Below, in pieces: positions 46,253-57,700 of a stretch of 64,000 nt of DNA. This stretch comes from Tetradesmus obliquus (Eukaryota; Chlorophyta; Chlorophyceae; Sphaeropleales; Scenedesmaceae). The stretch covers positions 1,922,001-1,986,000 of the forward strand of contig CP126199.1 of NCBI GenBank assembly GCA_030272155.1, given 5' to 3'. How positions within the stretch are numbered: the first letter of the stretch is position 1; every line of letters begins with the position of its first letter. The notes beneath the pieces are model-generated. The model was not told the DNA's origin. It worked only from the letters and a program-made list of their open reading frames with translations, and ran no database searches. The translations under genes and the position numbers were made by a program.

Positions 46253-48548
46253 CTGAGAACCAGGCAGGTTGCTTCTTGCAGAGATGGTTGTGTGTTGTGC
46301 AGCAAGCCAGAGCTTTGCAAAGTGTCACAAGGCCCGGCAACACAATCTCTATGTTTTGCTGAAGTCAAGTCTCACTCAAGCACTGTGAGTTGGTGTGAAC
46401 GTGTAGTGGTTGACAGCAACGCACAGCCCTGGTACACACAGCACCCTGTCCAGTGGTGCGTGCTGCAGAGCTGCTGGTGCCGCATGCTTGACAAACAGCT
46501 TTGGCTGTCCTCTGCAAGTTGGTTGTTTGATCTGCTGTGAAATCTGCCCGAGTGGGCAACCAACAGTGCTGTGGTACTGTCTGTAGATGCATGTTGTGCT
46601 GTGCCGCATGCGTCGGGCGATTGCAGGCGCTGCTGTACACGCATTGACGCAGCCGGCCTGTTGCCTTGTGGCAGCAGCTGCACCATCCAACATTTTGTTG
46701 CTGCACGTGCACATTGACAGGGACGCAGCCGAGCAGCTCAGCAGCAGCAGCAGCTGCTGTGAGGTTGGTTGACCTGTGGGTGCTGATAGTGAGGCGCGCT
46801 GCAGCGCTGGGGTTGACCAGCGAGGTTTCGTTGTTGATGCGGCGGCCTTGCACAAGGGCCGCCATATAACCTGCTAGCGAGCGCATCCATGGCAGTCGCT
46901 GCCGCAAGTGGTCAGCAAGCAAGCATAAGCATGTGCCTAGCGCATAGAGCTGGGCATATGACCCTCAGTGCAGGGCTTTTGTAGGGTATTCTGTGTCAGA
47001 CAGCAGGATGAATTGCTTGACATGCAGCAGCTGCAGGCTGTTGATTGAATGCAGCGTAAGAACAGGTGGTAGGGGTTGCATACATCAGAGCGTTGTGAAT
47101 GGCGGTGGGACGACTTGTGCTGTGCTGAGTGCCCACGGGTGTAGCCTGTGGACAGTTGTGTGGCTACCCATGTCGAGTCACTTTGTGCGTTGCGTCTCTG
47201 GACAGCAGTAGGCAATGCAAAGCACATTATGACTGTTGCAGACCTTGCGAGAGGCCCTGTTGAGCCTGCTCACAGGCGTATTGTGTGGGCGGCTGCAATT
47301 TTGTAGTCATCTGCTTCAGTGTCAGTGAGGTGTGTCAGTAGCTTGCACTGCATCGGATGCAGATCAGGTTTTAGACGCAGCGGCACAGCACATGTGGGCA
47401 GGTTCTGGCTTGCTTGGTGGTGTGCGTACATGTAACATATTGACTGTGCGTGAGAGCAGTGCTTGCGTGCCCCCATATCTGCTGCTCGCGCGCAGTTTGT
47501 ACATACACTTGTACAACACTGCGGCTGCAAGGTTCACACACGGCGATCACTGCCAGTGGCACGCATGCCTGCGCATGATTGAAGGCCAGCGCCGCCTATT
47601 GCAGTTGCTGCGAAGGCCAAGTCCGTGAGTACACCCTGTTGCAAGAATTGGATAGCCCAGTAACCTCCCTTGGCACTCATGAGTCTGCTCAGAGCCACAC
47701 AGTATGAAGCAGCCCATGTGAATCCGCAAGTCCATATGCAGGCAGGCGCATGGCGCAGCAACAATGCGCTGCAACACACCCATGGCCACTGCTAGGGAGT
47801 GCTGCTGATGCACAGAAAGCAGGCAGCGCCGTTCTGCATATCAGGCAAGCATGGCCATCCGCTGGGTGCAGCAGATTGCATGCTTTGAATATGCAAGCAA
47901 GCTGCGCTGGCTCTTGCACTGCAACAGTGCCATCATTGTCATTTGATTCCCAGTGATGGCTGCGCCACAACACGTGACAGGACCTTGGCAAGTTGCCACA
48001 TGTCGGGTGGGCTGTATAGCTGCTGCATACATGGGGTACATACCCCAGTGAATGCACCCCACAGGGCCTACACAACCGCATAGTCGTTGTTGGACCCTCG
48101 ATGGTAGGCACCAGCCGAGCAACGGCAAGCAATGTATTGATCTGGCTTCCGCTCCACTTGATAATGGTGTGAGCAGCAGTCTAACTGTCATCCTAGGCGC
48201 CAGCCAGCCAGCACTCCAGCTGCTCCTATCCTGCATGCGCTTGCAACCGCAATACACAGCCAAACCACTCCTGCCACAATCAGCAAAGCCTTTTGCGGAC
48301 TAAATGCCATACCACATCTGTGCACGCGCACGTGACGCCAAGCCCCGGCCGCCGCATTCCTCGCATTGCTTCATCTGCTGATGCTGCAAAACCAGTTTGT
48401 AATTGGCAGCGAGTGGCTGCACCCCTGCCACGCCTTCCCCTACCCTCTCTGCATGTCCGTACTGAGTTCCCAGTCAGAACTTGCGCTGAACTCACTTCCC
48501 AGTCAAGTTCACAGTCAGAACTTTGCTTCTTCCAGGTCAAGTTCACGC

Positions 48549-48677
48549 TCACAGCTTGCCCTGCTGCTTCAGGCCGTCCCTGAAGGCCTCAATGACCAGG
48601 GCCACGTTTGTGGGTGTGGCGTTGTAGCCCATCAGCCCGATGCGCCACACCTTGCCTGCTGAGGGGCCCAGGCCTGC

Positions 48678-48725
<48 letters not shown>

Positions 48726-51403
48726 GGTGTTCAGACAACTGTACATATGATGCGCCACACCTTGCCTGCTGAGGGGCCCAGGCCTGCACAGCAGCAGCAG
48801 CAGAAGATGAAGTTTGAACAGATGTTCAAGTAACAGAGAGTAGCACATACTGTATGTGATATATGTGCAATGTGCACACGAGTTTTAGGCACAAGGGTTG
48901 AGTACTTGGTGCTGGTAAGGGCACAATCACACGGCAACCAGGACAGCATGGATGGACACTGCCGGACACTGCTGTGCAGTTGACAGACACGCACCGCCTG
49001 CAATCTACATGTTGTACTTGTCCACTATGCAAAGCTGATACACGCAGTCCAAGAGCACTGCTGTACCATCGCCCACCGCAGCTGGCCAATAAGCCTTGCA
49101 AAGTCCTTACCGCCTGCAATCTCCAGGTTGTACTTGTCCATGGCGTTCTTCACGACCTTGGCCCAGTCCACGCCCTCAGGCACCTTGATGGTGTTCACAG
49201 TGATCAGCCTGCACGCAGGCAGCAGCAGCAGCAGCAGCAGTGTCAAGCAGTTGTTGACATGGAGATTGCATGAGTTGAACAGTTGAGAGTGTGGGCGCAG
49301 GCACCTTGATGACGTTCATTGTGCTCAGCCTGCGGCAGCGCCAAGCAGCACAAGCAGCAGTTTCAAAGCAGCAGCCCCTCCCACTGCTGTTGTTACAAGC
49401 TGCCAGTCCCAAATGCAGCAGTACCGTAGCACCTCCCCCACAACTTCCAGCGCGCCTGTCTGCATCATTCTCCACATAGCTCTGCAGCCCCAGGCTGTGC
49501 AGGCCCTCCCATAGCTGCTGGTGCGCTGCCAGGTGGCGCGCCCACATCTTGTCCAGGCCCTCATCCGCCACAACCAACCAAACAGTGAAGCGCTACGCAA
49601 GCTCAAAGCCTTAGGATGCTTTTCGAAACTAGTTCGACAGCCGGACTCTCTTTACAGCCTCACCCACCTGTCTGCATCATTCTCCACGTAGCTCTGCAGC
49701 CCCAGGCTGTGCAGGCCCTCCCACAGCTGCTGGTGTGCTGCCAGGTGGCGCGCCCACATCTTGTCCAGGCCCTCATCAGCCACAACCCTCTCAACAACAA
49801 AGTGCTACGCAACTTAAAGCCTTAGGATGCTTCCCTATGAGCTGCTTTTTTCCATCCATTGAGCAGAAACTGCACAAGCTAGTTCGACAGCTGGACTTTC
49901 TTTGCTGCCTCACGCACCTGTCTGCGTCATTCTCAACGTAGCTCTGCAGGCCCAGGCTGTGCAGGCCCTCCCACAGCTGCTGGTGTGCTGCCAGGTGGCG
50001 CGCCCACATCTTGTCCAGGCCCTCATCCGCCACGATCTGCAGCGCTTCGCGCATGGCGTAGAAGGTGCTGACGGGGCCGGTGTGGTGGTAGCTGCGGCTG
50101 CCAAACCATCCCCAGTAGTCGCCTGCAATGTGCAGTGCCGGAGATGGTGGAAATCGAACAGTATACAGTGCAGACGGCAGGGTGGAGCAGATGAGGCGTG
50201 AGCAGGGTGGTAGCTGCGGCTGCCAAACCAGCCCCAGTAGTCGCCTGGAGAGGCAATGAGGCGGGCGGTGGGGAGTTTGAAGGGAAACATCATGTGGAAA
50301 TGCAGTACAGACCAGGTGGCCGGGCGGAGTGCCGTCACAGGCAGCGTGATGAGCTGAGGAGTTATGTTTGTTGCTGTTGCGCTGGTGAGCGCTTGGTGTC
50401 ATGCATGACTGTGAGAATGCGGAAAAAGCGACAGGCGGCTTGTGCTCCTGATGCTGACGTGGAGCAGCTGACAGGCTGTAGCGCTAGTAGCTGCTGCTCA
50501 CCGATGAGGTTCATGTCCAGGTTATATGTTGCTGGCTTGGTCTTGCGGCTGCGCAGCTTGTCCATGGCACGCTCAGACATGAAGAAAGGAGCAGCACCTG
50601 GCAGCGGCAGCAGCAGCAGCAGCAGTGGTGGCATCAGCGGCATGTCAGACACAAGTTGCGTTTTCTGCGGATACAGCTGCGCCAGCCGTGCCCACAGGCT
50701 CGTGCATCAGCCGGTTGCATGCTCGTATGTAACACCGCCACATAAACTCCGCTGCTGCAACTGCCAAACTGCTGAACCGTTCCGCCAGCACCCCACCTGA
50801 GCCAGGCAAGCAGCTGCCGCTGCTACTGCTACTGCTGCTCCCCACCTGAGCCAGGCAAGCAGCTGCCGCTGCTGCTGCCGCTGCTGCTGCTACTGCTGCT
50901 GCTGCTGTGTGCGCACCTGGAGGCCCTGAGAGGCACTTCTGTGAGCCGCTGTAGATGCAGTCGATGCCCCACTTGTCAGCAAACAGCGGCACACCACCCA
51001 GCGACGCAACCTGTGCAACAGCAGCAGCAGCAGCAGCAGCAGAAGCCGTGAGAAGGCCATTGCAGTGGATGCCCACTACTCAGCAAACTACAGAGGCCAC
51101 GCAGCAGCAGCACACTACCGCACCAGCAGCAGCAGTGGCATCAACATGCTTGTGCAAAGAAGAATGCCAAAGCTGCACGTTCTGCTGCTCAATTTAGGCT
51201 ACCTCACCGTGTCCACCACCAGCAGTGTGCCAGCAGCCTTGCAGGCCTCCCCCAGGCCGTCACCCAGCGCCTGGTGCGTGCCAGTGCTGCTCTCGCCCTG
51301 CACCAGGAACAGGATGGCGGGCTTGTGCTGCGCAACTGCAGCCTTGAGCTCAGCGCTGCTGAAGGTCTTGCCGGGCTGTGCGTTCATTGTGATGACCTGG
51401 CCT

Positions 51404-51447
<44 letters not shown>

Positions 51448-54225
51448 GTTGATAGTGAGTGCGCTCAGCGCTGCTGAAGGTCTTGCCGGACTGTGCATTC
51501 ATTGTGATGACCTGGCCTGCAGCAGCAGCAGCGGCAGCAGCAGGAGCGGCAGCAGCAGCAGCAGCAGCAGTGTTTGGGAGTGAGTGAGCTGAGCGGTGCT
51601 GAAAGTCTTGCCGAGCTGCGCTTGCAGCTGGATGACGCGGGCTGCAGGGTGTAGAAAAGGTTTAGGTGTGACGTTCTTGTTCTTGTTATAGGACTTGGAG
51701 CTCAATTGCTATTGCTGTTGATGCAACTGTTGCTCTGTTGCTGTTGGCAGCTGCCCCAAGCGTCATTGAGAATGCTGCGCACCCTGGTAACGCTCTGCCA
51801 ACGCTTGCGTGCCGCTGCCGCTCGTGCTGCAACTGCTGCTCTAGGTGCTGCACCAACAAACACAACTGCAGCGGGCCGCATCACCCTGGTAGCGGCCCGT
51901 TAGGCCGCCCACCCGCTCCTTGTTTGCTGCTGCTGCTGCTGCTGCTGCTGTAACCAGTGCAATCACTGCTCACCCTGCCCGCGCTCTGCCAGGACCAGAC
52001 ACATGCGTGCCGCTGCCACGCTGCTGCTGCAGCGACTGCCACCAACACACTGATATGCACAGCGCACCCTACGCCGGCAGCACGCTGCCAGGTTTGCTGG
52101 CCTTGTTGCTGCACCGGCTGCTGTTGCCGCTGCAGTTTGTAGTGGTGTGTTTGGAAAAGAAAAGTTTCGCCACACCGCAGTGTGCAGCTGCACCCTGCAG
52201 GCTCACCCTGGTAGCGCTCTGCAAGGTCGGCCACATGCTCTCCCCAGATGCCGCCGCCGCTGCTCTGCTGCTGCTGCTGCCGCAGTCGCTGCTGCGATGG
52301 CTGCTACGAGTAAACGGGAGCGCAGCCTGCTGGCTCACCCTGGTAGCGCTGTGCCAGGTCAGCCACGCGCTTGCTGCTGACCCTGCTGCTGCTGCTGTTG
52401 CTGCCCTGATAATCAGTCTATTGCACAGCTGCCTGCTCGCTGCTCACCCTGGTAGCGCTCCGACAGGTCAGCCACGCGCTCCCCCCAGATGCCGTTGACG
52501 CCAACAATGATCTTCTCCCCCGGCTCCAGCAGGTTGGCAATGGCTGCCTCCATGCCCGCGTGACCTGCAGTCAAGAATCACGCATACAAGCCAGGTTCAA
52601 GATGACACCTTCAGGCATGACTTATTTCCTCTGTGAGCCATGTCGACGGGTGCTGACGGGGAATGCCAATGAACTTGTGCTGATTGCAGCATGCAAGTCA
52701 CAGCCTTGCGCCTCATGTGTCTTCACCAGAAGGTGAGAGCCCACTGAACAAAGTAACCACCGCAGCGCAAGTTGCAGCGCAACTTGCAGCGCAAGCCAGC
52801 AACATGTGTTTTGCTCCGTCTGTACACGCCTAGACTGTGCCAGCAGCAGCAAGTTTGCTGCTTTTTTATATTCACCGCATGATCCATCACCATGTAGGGA
52901 TTCACATTGAACTACTGTGAAGTCGATACAAATTTGCAACGCACAGGGCAACTGAGCTGTGCAAGGCCCCAAGCTGCCCTCCCCTCACCTGTGCCTGACA
53001 CCATCAGCGTGTACTTGCTGTCTGTCTGGAACAGGTACCTGCATGCAGCAACAGCACAAAGCGCAACGCAACATGAGCGCAGCACGGTGAGCAGCGCGGC
53101 ATTGCTGGGGCGTTGCCGTCACTCATAAACTACGGATGTTGAGGGGGGATAGGTGTACATGTCACATGTAGCACGTGATCAACATCTGCTACTGTTGCTG
53201 TCTTATCTTGTCTGCAGTTTTGTACGCAAAGACACTCAATGCACCATCAAAATGAGACCTGAGGCCATCGCTGACCCCGTCCATGATCACCAAGGGCGTG
53301 TGGACATGTGACTGACACCTGCTGCTATTGCTGTCTGTCCACACAAATATCAACAATGTAAACTCAAAGCGCACCTGAGGCCGTCGCTGATCTCGTCCAT
53401 GATCTTGAGGAAGGGCAGGTGCATGTGGCCCAGCAGCTGCTGTTGCCCACTTCCCGTATTGCAAACCCTTCAAACCCCTTAAACATCAAAACGATTCTAT
53501 ACCTGAGGCCGTCGCTGATCTCGTCCATGATCTTGAGGAAGGGCGGGTGCATGTGGCCCAGCAGCGGCAGCGACTGCGCAGCCAGGATGCGCGGGTGCGC
53601 GTTGGAGGGGCCAGGGCCCATCAGCAGCCGCTGCGGCACCTGCAGGAACATTTAGATTGGATAGCACACATGTGTGGTGATGTGGTGGGGAGGTTGAGGG
53701 AGCTGAAGGGTGTCTGCTGCTGTTGAATTACGGCATTGCTGGGTGCAGGGATGGTGCTCGTGCTGTGGGTGGAGTTTGGGACTGGTCTGCCAAGCTGCAG
53801 CATGCTGAGTTGGATTAATGAGGCAGTCACATGTATAGCATTTTACTGGCCGTGTTTACGTATGTCTGACACCGAGGGCAGCTGTAGGGCCTGCACACGG
53901 TGTTGCTGGTGTCCCCAACTGTGCTGCTTCAGCTGCAGCTGTCAGCAGCCTGCTGCCACGTGTTGCAGCAACACCCAAGTCAACTGAACGCTGCTTGGAT
54001 GTTCCTAACAGCAGAATCGGCACAATGTGCTATAATTCGGCCAACGTTCGTGTTGGTGCGATGTCTGCGGGCTGGCACACCGTTGCCTACCTCCATCACC
54101 GAGCTTGTGGCCTTGTGTGCCTCATTGATCGCAGAGACCTCCTCACCAGCCCTAGCAGCATGTGCTGCGAACGAACGAGCTCCTGCTACACGCAGCAGCT
54201 GTCTGGCTGACTGTCGCAGCGCCAT
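48549..54225 (-). CDS. AGXT: Alanine-glyoxylate / serine-pyruvate aminotransferase
   Basis: PLP enzyme that converts glyoxylate to glycine in photorespiration. Ten exons, highest first: 54091-54225, 53503-53639, 52989-53038, 52448-52564, 51208-51401, 50917-51010, 50502-50597, 49918-50122, 49111-49208, 48549-48673; all phases agree, 416 aa, the usual length plus a leader. The N-terminus ([19 protein letters not shown]) is a typical mitochondrial presequence. Then come [49 protein letters not shown] and VQGESSTGT. The Schiff-base lysine is Lys236 in [13 protein letters not shown]. The C-terminal domain has [16 protein letters not shown] and [12 protein letters not shown]. The C-terminus is GKL, a weak match to a peroxisomal PTS1. 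Mitochondrial placement fits green algae, where glycolate is oxidised there. Most of its introns contain extra copies of exon edges. Where junctions are multiplied I chose the copy contiguous with the rest of the exon. Confidence 0.95.
48676..48723 (-). repeat. (CTG)16 on the sense strand before AGT exon 10
   Basis: Written CAG on the plus strand. It sits directly before the TGTGCAG acceptor of the last AGT exon, read on the minus strand. Confidence 0.95.
48745..48800 (-). repeat. Extra copy of AGT exon 10 start
   Basis: Copy of the acceptor and exon start encoding [11 protein letters not shown], 110 bases 5' of the real exon, with its own short CTG run. Confidence 0.95.
48994..49034 (-). 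repeat. Extra copy of AGT exon 9 end with donor
   Basis: Copy of the exon end and its GGCG|GT junction, about 115 bases 3' of the real donor at 49111. Exon 9 also has an upstream copy of its start, so it is flanked by shadows on both sides. Confidence 0.88.
49296..49338 (-). repeat. Extra copy of AGT exon 9 start
   Basis: Copy encoding [10 protein letters not shown] against [10 protein letters not shown] in the real exon, with its own acceptor, about 122 bases 5' of the real one at 49208. Confidence 0.92.
49440..49795 (-). repeat. Two extra copies of AGT exon 8 end
   Basis: Two ~120-base copies of the exon end ([20 protein letters not shown] .. YVENDADR) lie 3' of the real donor at 49918, at about 49670-49790 and 49440-49575. 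Steps are about 230-243 bases, close to twice the usual unit. Both are nearly identical to the exon and free of stops. Confidence 0.95.
50206..50251 (-). repeat. Extra copy of AGT exon 8 start
   Basis: Copy encoding [12 protein letters not shown] with an acceptor (CTCCAG|GCGAC), about 124 bases 5' of the real exon start at 50122. Confidence 0.95.
51403..51446 (-). repeat. (CTG)n on the sense strand before AGT exon 5
   Basis: A run of about 14 triplets, written CAG on the plus strand, is directly joined to the CTGCAG acceptor of exon 5. Confidence 0.95.
51465..51655 (-). repeat. Two extra copies of AGT exon 5 start
   Basis: Copies encoding [18 protein letters not shown] (51471-51528) and a more diverged [17 protein letters not shown] (51593-51650) lie 5' of the real exon at spacings of about 122 each. 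Both keep an acceptor, and the nearer one also has a CAG/CTG run. Confidence 0.95.
51770..52380 (-). repeat. Six extra copies of AGT exon 4 end with donor
   Basis: Copies of the exon end ([10 protein letters not shown]) and its GTGAGC donor lie 3' of the real junction at 52448, near 52334, 52202, 52063, 51968, 51884 and 51777. Divergence increases away from the exon. Spacings run from about 84 to 139 bases. CTG/CAG clusters fill the linkers. Confidence 0.9.
53245..53440 (-). repeat. Two extra copies of AGT exon 2 end with donor
   Basis: Copies of [11 protein letters not shown] with its donor lie 3' of the real junction at 53503, near 53374 and 53252 (spacings about 129 and 122). The nearer one extends over [19 protein letters not shown]; the farther one is diverged. 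Confidence 0.93.
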
Positions 54226-54733
54226 GTCTGCAAGTTTGCACTATAGCAAAAATGTCGCTGAAATGGCATTCAAGTCAGCAAGTCGTTAGCGGCCAACAGA
54301 TGAAGCAAAAGGTTGGCGCTCACTCGTGTGTCAGTGACTAGGGTGGTAGGGTTGCCGATGGTGCTGTTGCAGCAAGATTTCAAACGTTCAAGGACTCAGG
54401 CATACAGTACATCAAGCTTTGAAGCAGCTGCCTGCTGTGCGGTGGCCCAGCGCCACGTTCCCATCTCTGTCAGTTACCAGCTGCAAGTTCACAGCAGCAT
54501 CCCTGAACTTAAACTTGCAGGTTGCTGCCACACCCGCCACAGCAGGTGATGCCGTGCTAGCAGCCGACAACAATATCCTCGCATATGATTGAGTCAAACG
54601 AGGCACGCCCGCCTGAGGCAGAACTCAAAGAAACACCCAGGCTGGCTGGCATGACCAGGAAGGTGAAAACTGAGTGCTGCCGTCCTCAACTGCACTGCCA
54701 CAGTGCCAGACAGCTTGCATCAGCACACACCAA
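54226..54733. promoter_or_regulatory. AGT promoter region and ASCC2 3' flank
   Basis: This 508-base gap lies between two minus-strand genes: the upstream side of AGT and the 3' side of ASCC2. No conserved site or credible ORF was identified. Confidence 0.45.
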
Positions 54734-57700
54734 TCAAAACATTCCTTTCGACTGCTTAGCCATCGCCCGGTCCTTCCTATGGTGGTTCCCAGCTGCGGCC
54801 TTATGCTGCTCCTTATGCGCATAGCTGCCACGCCCCCTGCCCCTGCCAGCAGCAGCAGCAGCAGCACCACCACCACCCTCCTCCCCTTCGCCCCCACCCC
54901 TACCACCCCTGCCACCACCCCTGCCTGCACTGCTGCTGCTGCTAGCCCCACCTCCCCTACCACCCCCTGCAGGAAGCCCTGCTGCTGCTGCTGCAGCTGC
55001 AGCTGCAGCAGCGGCTCCTGCAGGCACTACTCCCCTACCACCCCCACCCCCACCACCTCTATTACTGCTGCCGCCCCTGCCTGCACCCGCTGCTGCTCTC
55101 TTCTCCCCGCCGCCTTCCTGTTCCTGCACAGGCAGCGGCACATTGCCTCCAGGGCCAAGCCCATGAATCTCAAGCGCTGCTTGCTTTGCTGCTTTGAGGG
55201 CCTTTTCAGCACCCGCCACTCCTGCCACCTCCTGCGCCCCGTCCTTCTTGTAGTTATATATCTTGCCATCAAGCACCCAAAGCTTCTCTGACTTCTGTGG
55301 CCGAGCCCGCTGCTGCTGCTGCTGCTGCTGGCCCCGCGCATTGCTGCTGCTGCCACCCGCAGCAGCAGCAGCAGCAGCACCGGGCTCATCTGCATACTCA
55401 TCAGCGCCAGCTGCTGCTCGCAGCCGCGCGCCAGGGGCCGACTTTTTAGCTGCTGCTTCTGCTGCTGTCTCCTCGCCTTCTATGTCGCACACGCCGTCAT
55501 TGCCAGGGCCCATTAGGTCATCAAATGAGTCATCGTACTCGTCGTCGTATTCGTACTGAAGTTCATACGCGATGTTCCTGGTGAGGCTGCGAACTGCACC
55601 AGGAAGTGAACCCAGCACACGGCCTGTGCGCCGGTCAACAGCTGGCTTGGGTCCCGCAGCAGCAGCAGCAGCCTGAACCATGCTTGGCAGTGGCACAGGC
55701 GCCGCTGCAGGCACTGCTGCTGCTGCTGCTGCCTCCTTAGCCAGCCCGGTCCAAGAGAGGCCAGCTGAAGAAGATGACGGCTGCTGCTGCTGCTGCTGCC
55801 AGGTAGCAGCACTACTGCTGCTGCTGCTACTGGGTGGGCTCCATGATGCTAGACTAGGGTTCAACCCCTGCAGCTGCTGCGGCAGGGATCCCTCCAGCAG
55901 GCAGTTGATGGCCTGCTCGCTGTTATAACTGTTGAAATGTAACACAGCAGTGAGGAAGCCCTCCCCATAGTCTGGCAGCAGCTCTTTAATGCTGCTGATC
56001 TGATCTTTCACTACAGCTGGCGGCGGCTGCTGACTGCTACTGCTGCTGACAGCTGCTGCTGCTGCTGCTGTAGATGACGGCTGCTGTGATGATGAAGCTG
56101 ACGTGGCGGCGGCTTGCTGCCTGTGCTGCAGCAGCTGCCTGTCCCCATCAACGAGTGCTAGCATATAGTCAAACTGAGCGTCATCAAGAGCCAGCAGACC
56201 CTGCAAGCACAACGAACACCATACCCAGCAGCATAAGCAGCCACAGCAGAGTGAGAACAGTGTGTGAGAAGAATGAGGTGCACCTTACTATCTGCAAAGC
56301 AGTGTGTGGCAGCTTGCACTGCAGAGCAGTAGCTTGCACGACACGCTGGCCATATAAACAGCTGTGTTACATCATGTACTTCATGCCACACCTAACCTAG
56401 CTAGCAAGCGAGTGTGCAGCAAAGTGCGACAGGCCACAAGCACACACCATGCACACACATTAGCTGCCAACCTCCACATGCAAGCCGCATCTTGTCACCA
56501 CCAACACCTGCAGCATGCTCACCTGTTGCATTGCTGCTGCTACTGCCACATCAAAGTGATGCAGCTCATTCATGACAGCAAGCAGGCTGCCCTTCAAGCC
56601 GCCATCAGCAGCTGCAGCATCCTGCTGCTGGTGCACATGGTCACTTGGATGCGCCAGCAGCATCAGAAGGTTCATAAGCTCCTGCCCCTGAACCTCAGGG
56701 TTGAAACTGCTGCTGCTGCTGCCGTTGCTGCTGCTGCCATAGCCTGGCGGCGCCTTCTTGCTGCTGCTGCTGCCAGCCGCCGCTGCTGCTTGTGCTGCTA
56801 TGGCATCAGGCCCGCCCGATGCAGCAGCACCTGCTGCTGTACAGAACGCAGCTGTCAGCAGGTGGTACACTAGTGACACCAGACACTGCTGCAGCTGCAG
56901 CACTCTGTTAGGACTGAGCCCATGGCCTGTCACCTCTGCTGCTCCTGGCTGCTGTGCTAGCCGCAGCAGCTGCGGAAGCACAGTACTGTGCAGCACTGCA
57001 AGGGCCAGCAGCAGGCTGCCATGGCTAGCTGGGTGCAGCAGCAGCGCTGCGGCTGGCGGTAGACACTGCACGAAAGCTTGTAGTGTAAGCAGCGCATCTG
57101 TGAAGTAGCGCGCCGCCTCTGCATTGATGACAAACGGCAGCGAGATGAATGTGGAAGCAGCGTCAGCGTTGCAGTGCGGATAGTTGTGAGGCATTGCTGC
57201 AAGCACTCCTGCGCCTGACCTGAAGTGGGAAAGGCCACCAGGAGCAGGCAGCTGAGCTCCTCAACCAATACCCTCTGCAGACAACCAGGTGACAGATAAC
57301 CATGAGCAGGCAACTAAGCTGCAGACTGTTATATTCACACTCCTGACATCATACCCTGCTGCTGTGGCCGTGCATTGCCAGTGACCCACCTGCCAGCTCC
57401 TGCAAGTCTGCTGCTGCTGTCGATGCTGCCGGCCCTGCCTTGAGCACCTTGCTTGCCAGCCGCTTCACTGTCTCACCCACTTCATGCAGGTTGCCTGACA
57501 GCGGCTCAGCGAGAGTAAGCATGTCCTGCAAACACAGCAGCGGCAGCAGCAGTGGCAGTAGCAGCAGCAGCAACAGAAGCAACATGGAAAAACGGTTTAC
57601 TTTGCTGTTGTTGCTGCACTCCTGCAAGCTTCCGGCAGGCGATAGGTGTGCACAAGTAGGATGCTATGCCGCCGATGACCTGTGTGCTGGTGACACTACT

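Larger units (their letters stand above)
45582..48548. other. Convergent 3' flanks and spacer, no gene called
   Basis: This 2.97-kb stretch lies between the facing stops of the gene at 41865 and AGT. After the last-exon copy (45600-45681) it holds a CAG run at 45805-45830, a short GGTTGCACA repeat, and minus-strand stop-free frames at 46365-46922 and 47689-48132 with high Cys/His/Ala content and no recognised domain. No terminal repeats, transposase or RNA gene were found. Confidence 0.4.

Noticed and set aside
45690-48548. Mobile element in the large spacer before AGT
   Set aside because: No terminal repeats, target-site duplication, transposase or reverse-transcriptase motif could be found; the open frames have no family match.
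57355-57525. Shorter ASCC2 exon 4 ending at the GTGGGT after 57390
   Set aside because: That donor gives a phase that runs into a stop in the next exon. The GTATGA donor at 57355 keeps phase 0 into RVLVEELSCL.
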